Assembly (NCBI GenBank): GCA_024641965.1
Contig: JAHECC010000021.1
Coordinates: 1 to 34,551, forward strand
Origin: Rubrivivax sp.
GTDB taxonomy: Bacteria > Pseudomonadota > Gammaproteobacteria > Burkholderiales > Burkholderiaceae_C
Reading direction: 5' to 3'
DNA length: 34,551 nucleotides
In this document: positions 32,647 to 34,551 of the stretch, piece after piece
Position numbering within the stretch: the stretch's first letter is position 1
Layout: every line of letters starts with the position of its first letter
Made by a program: the position numbers and the translations under genes
Notes under the pieces: generated by a model
What the model saw: only the letters and a program-made list of their open reading frames with translations
Told to the model about the DNA's origin: nothing
Databases searched by the model: none

Positions 32647-33093
32647 CTACACCCAGCCGAAGAACTCGCGCACCTCGCTGGCCGTCAGGTTGACCGGCGC
32701 GGTCGGCGCCTGGGGAAACTGCCGCAGATGCGGCCCGCGCAGTCCGCCGGCGTTCTGGCCGAGCACGGCGATCGCGCGGATGCGCATCCCCGCGGCCTTG
32801 AAGCGCGCGACGTAGGTCGAGGCATCGGGGTACAGCTCCGGCTCGTTCGGCTGGGCCTCGGGCAGCAGGCAGCACAGCACCGCGGCGCAGCGCGCGCGCG
32901 GCACCTCAGCCAGGAACTCGTCAGGTGTCTTGCGCGTTTCCTGGATCGAGCCGGCTCGGGCGTACAGCCGCAGCTGGGTCTTGCCGTCTCGCAGCTGAAT
33001 GTCGCGCAGGCTGCGGCTGAAGCAGCCGCTCAGGCAGCGCACGATCGATGACTTTCGGGTGTGGGTGTTGCCGATGATCAGATAGGCGTCCAT
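32647..33093 (-). CDS. Small P-loop-like hypothetical protein
   Basis: A 148-residue cytoplasmic protein. It begins MDAYLIIGNTHTRKSSIVRC, a strand followed by a loop shaped like a Walker A motif (GNTHTRKSS) in which Arg replaces the usual Gly before Lys-Ser. Later strands QLRLYARAG, AAVLCCLLP and RIRAIAVLG are spaced as in a Rossmann-like alpha/beta sheet. No Walker B aspartate is evident. I do not recognise the family. The start at 33093 was chosen because the P-loop-like strand starts there; the frame continues upstream without sense. It sits 31 nt after the MFS gene on the same strand. Confidence 0.7.
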   Translation of the reverse strand: MDAYLIIGNTHTRKSSIVRCLSGCFSRSLRDIQLRDGKTQLRLYARAGSIQETRKTPDEFLAEVPRARCAAVLCCLLPEAQPNEPELYPDASTYVARFKAAGMRIRAIAVLGQNAGGLRGPHLRQFPQAPTAPVNLTASEVREFFGWV

Positions 33094-33124
33094 GGGTCGT
33101 CCGATGTGCTTTCGGTGTGTGGGT

Positions 33125-34312
33125 TCAGCCCTCGGGCCGATCCGGCAGCGACGCCGCCGGGCGCAGCAGCGGCCGCAGCGCCAGCAGCCCGAGCAGCGGC
33201 CCGAGCCCCACCCACGGTAGCAGCGTGGCCAGCGAGTGGTGCTCGGCCAGGCTGACAAAGAGCTGGATGCTGACGATCGAGATGGCGAAGCCGACGCTGT
33301 TGGTCAGCGTGAGCACGCTGCCGACCGCCTGGGTCGGCGCGTTGGACGCGGTCAGCGCCGAGAACTGCGGCGAATCGCCCGCCACGGTGATGCCCCACAG
33401 CAGCAGCCAGGCGGCGAACAGAGCATCCGGCGCACCCAGCATCCAGGGGGCCAGCAGGCAGCACAGGCCGCTGGTACCCAGTTGGAACGCGCCAACGCGC
33501 GCACTGCCCCAGCGCCGCGCCGCCGCGCCACCGGCAATGCAGCCGATGGCGCCCGCGCCCAGCACCGCGAACGCGCCCCAAGACGCTGCCGCGCCGGCCA
33601 GCCGGCCCGCCAGCATCAGCGGCACCAGCACCCACATCGTGTACAGCTCCCACATGTGGCCGAAGTAGCCCAGCACCGACGCGCGCACGCGCCGGTCGGT
33701 CCACATGCTGGCCAGCGCGCGCAGCCGCAGTGTCACCACCTGCCCCGGCGGGCGCTGCGGTTCGGGCACGGCGGCATACAGCAGCAGACCGGACAGCGCC
33801 GCCGCCAACGCCACGCCGTAGAACACCGATTGCCAGGGCAGTTCGGCACCGGCTGCGCGCAGCGCATGTGAACTGGCGCTGCCCAGCACCAGCGCGGCGA
33901 TCAGCCAGCCCAGCGCGCTGCCCAGCCCGCGGGGGAACCACAGCGCGGCGATCTTCATGCCCACCGGGTAGATGCCGGCGAGAAAGAAGCCGGTCAACGC
34001 CCGCCAGACCAGAACGCTGGCGAAGGACGGTGCCGCCAGCGCCGAGGCCACCGTGCACAGCGAGCAGGCCAGCGCGCACAGCAGGAACACGCGCCGCGCC
34101 GAGAAGCGGTCGGCGATGGCCAGCAGCGCAAACAGCAGCGTGCCGGCGATGAAGCCCAACTGCACGGCAGAGGTCAGCGTGCCGACGTCGGCCGCGGCCC
34201 AGCCGAATTCGCGCTGCAGCGCCGGCATCACCGCATTCACCGCGAACCAGGGCGACACGCCGGCGAGCTGCGCCAGCACGATCACCGGCAGCACACGGCG
34301 CGGTGTGTTCAT
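33125..34312 (-). CDS. Major facilitator superfamily (MFS) transporter
   Basis: A 395-residue integral membrane protein with 12 predicted hydrophobic helices in two bundles. The N-terminal half has SPWFAVNAVMPALQREFGW in TM1 and the following loop, then DRFSARRVFL, the loop 2-3 'motif A' in modified form. FLAGIYPVGMKIAALWFPRG in TM4-5 is typical of the CynX/NarK-like branch. The substrate is unknown. Its ATG overlaps the stop of the amidase gene by 4 nt (ATGA), so transport of the amidase's substrate or product is plausible (inference). Confidence 0.9.
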   Translation of the reverse strand: MNTPRRVLPVIVLAQLAGVSPWFAVNAVMPALQREFGWAAADVGTLTSAVQLGFIAGTLLFALLAIADRFSARRVFLLCALACSLCTVASALAAPSFASVLVWRALTGFFLAGIYPVGMKIAALWFPRGLGSALGWLIAALVLGSASSHALRAAGAELPWQSVFYGVALAAALSGLLLYAAVPEPQRPPGQVVTLRLRALASMWTDRRVRASVLGYFGHMWELYTMWVLVPLMLAGRLAGAAASWGAFAVLGAGAIGCIAGGAAARRWGSARVGAFQLGTSGLCCLLAPWMLGAPDALFAAWLLLWGITVAGDSPQFSALTASNAPTQAVGSVLTLTNSVGFAISIVSIQLFVSLAEHHSLATLLPWVGLGPLLGLLALRPLLRPAASLPDRPEG

Positions 34313-34551
34313 CCCAGGGCGGGGCGCCGGGCCAGCAGCTCGCCGATGGTCTGCTCGTAGGCGGCGGCCGCCTCGATCACCGCCAGGTCGCCCAGCGGCT
34401 TGCCGATCAGCTGCATGCCCATCGGCAGCCCGGCGGTATTGAAGCCCACCGGCACGCTCATCGCCGGCAGCCCGGCCAGCGCGGCGTAGATCGTCACTTC
34501 CATCCAGCGGTGGTAGGTGTCCATGGCGCGGCCGGCCACCTCGCGCGGCCA
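34309..34551 (-). CDS. Amidase, C-terminal part (cut by window edge)
   Basis: The frame is open to the window edge and shows the last 80 residues of an amidase-signature enzyme (GatA/AtzF-like). TYHRWMEVTIYAALAGLPAM, then SVPVGFNTAGLPMGMQLIGK and the terminal helix AAAYEQTIGE are the standard C-terminal signature (G-L-P-x-G-x-Q-x-I-G). The Ser-Ser-Lys catalytic centre would lie upstream, outside the window. Such enzymes hydrolyse carboxamides; which one is unknown. The TGA overlaps the ATG of the MFS gene, so the genes are translationally coupled. Confidence 0.9.
   Translation of the reverse strand, partial: WPREVAGRAMDTYHRWMEVTIYAALAGLPAMSVPVGFNTAGLPMGMQLIGKPLGDLAVIEAAAAYEQTIGELLARRPALG

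Overview
The window is a gene-dense, high-GC chromosomal segment in the style of a betaproteobacterium of the order Burkholderiales (Rubrivivax/Leptothrix/Piscinibacter-like). This rests on uniform GC-rich codon use, ATGA-type gene overlaps, the protein families present, and a betaproteobacterial-type S-adenosylhomocysteine (SAH) riboswitch in front of ahcY. Genus and species cannot be fixed from the sequence alone. I see no insertion sequence, prophage, CRISPR array, tRNA or rRNA. Both window edges cut genes: a DUF2868 protein on the left and an amidase on the right.

Layout, left to right. (1) 1-1086, minus: a HAD-type haloacid dehalogenase joined directly to a DUF2868 membrane protein. (2) 1194-3819, plus: a compact chromate-resistance operon chrB-chrA-rhodanese with ATGA overlaps. 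(3) 3809-8623: a two-CBS-domain protein, an acyl-CoA synthetase, a universal stress protein, a discoidin-like hypothetical protein, an NTF2-like protein and an L-lactate/malate dehydrogenase-family enzyme. (4) 8720-12020: a second acyl-CoA ligase, divergent from a small quinol-monooxygenase-like protein and a PcaF-type thiolase. (5) 12102-17904: a complete tripartite RND efflux operon (lipoprotein adaptor, inner-membrane pump, outer-membrane channel) with its own promoter and no local regulator. (6) 18132-19478: a degenerate-EAL/HDOD signalling protein. (7) 19503-22974, minus: an Slt-type lytic transglycosylase, an NDUFA9-like NAD(P)-binding protein and a DUF2147 secreted protein, chained by TTGA overlaps. 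(8) 23066-26645: TfoX-like protein, 5-formyltetrahydrofolate cyclo-ligase, metF and ahcY, the last under an SAH riboswitch; this is a folate/methyl-cycle cluster. (9) 26690-28816: PPK2 polyphosphate kinase, divergent from a HAD-IIB phosphatase. (10) 28817-29606: a non-coding stretch of about 790 nt with possible remains of a decayed LysR-type regulator. (11) 29607-31070: a tiny secreted cysteine-containing protein followed by a membrane protein of unknown function. (12) 31146-34551: AMP nucleosidase, a small protein with an altered P-loop, an MFS transporter and an amidase end.

Functionally this is core chromosome with stress and resistance islets. One-carbon metabolism is represented by the cyclo-ligase, MetF and AhcY, with AhcY removing the SAH left by methyl transfer. 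Chromate efflux and broad-substrate RND efflux form two export modules. The strongest non-coding signal is the SAH riboswitch at 26584-26645. The least explained coding region is the secreted peptide plus membrane protein at 29607-31070. Several genes appear to start with TTG, and five convergent gene pairs meet with at most 24 nt between stops or overlap.
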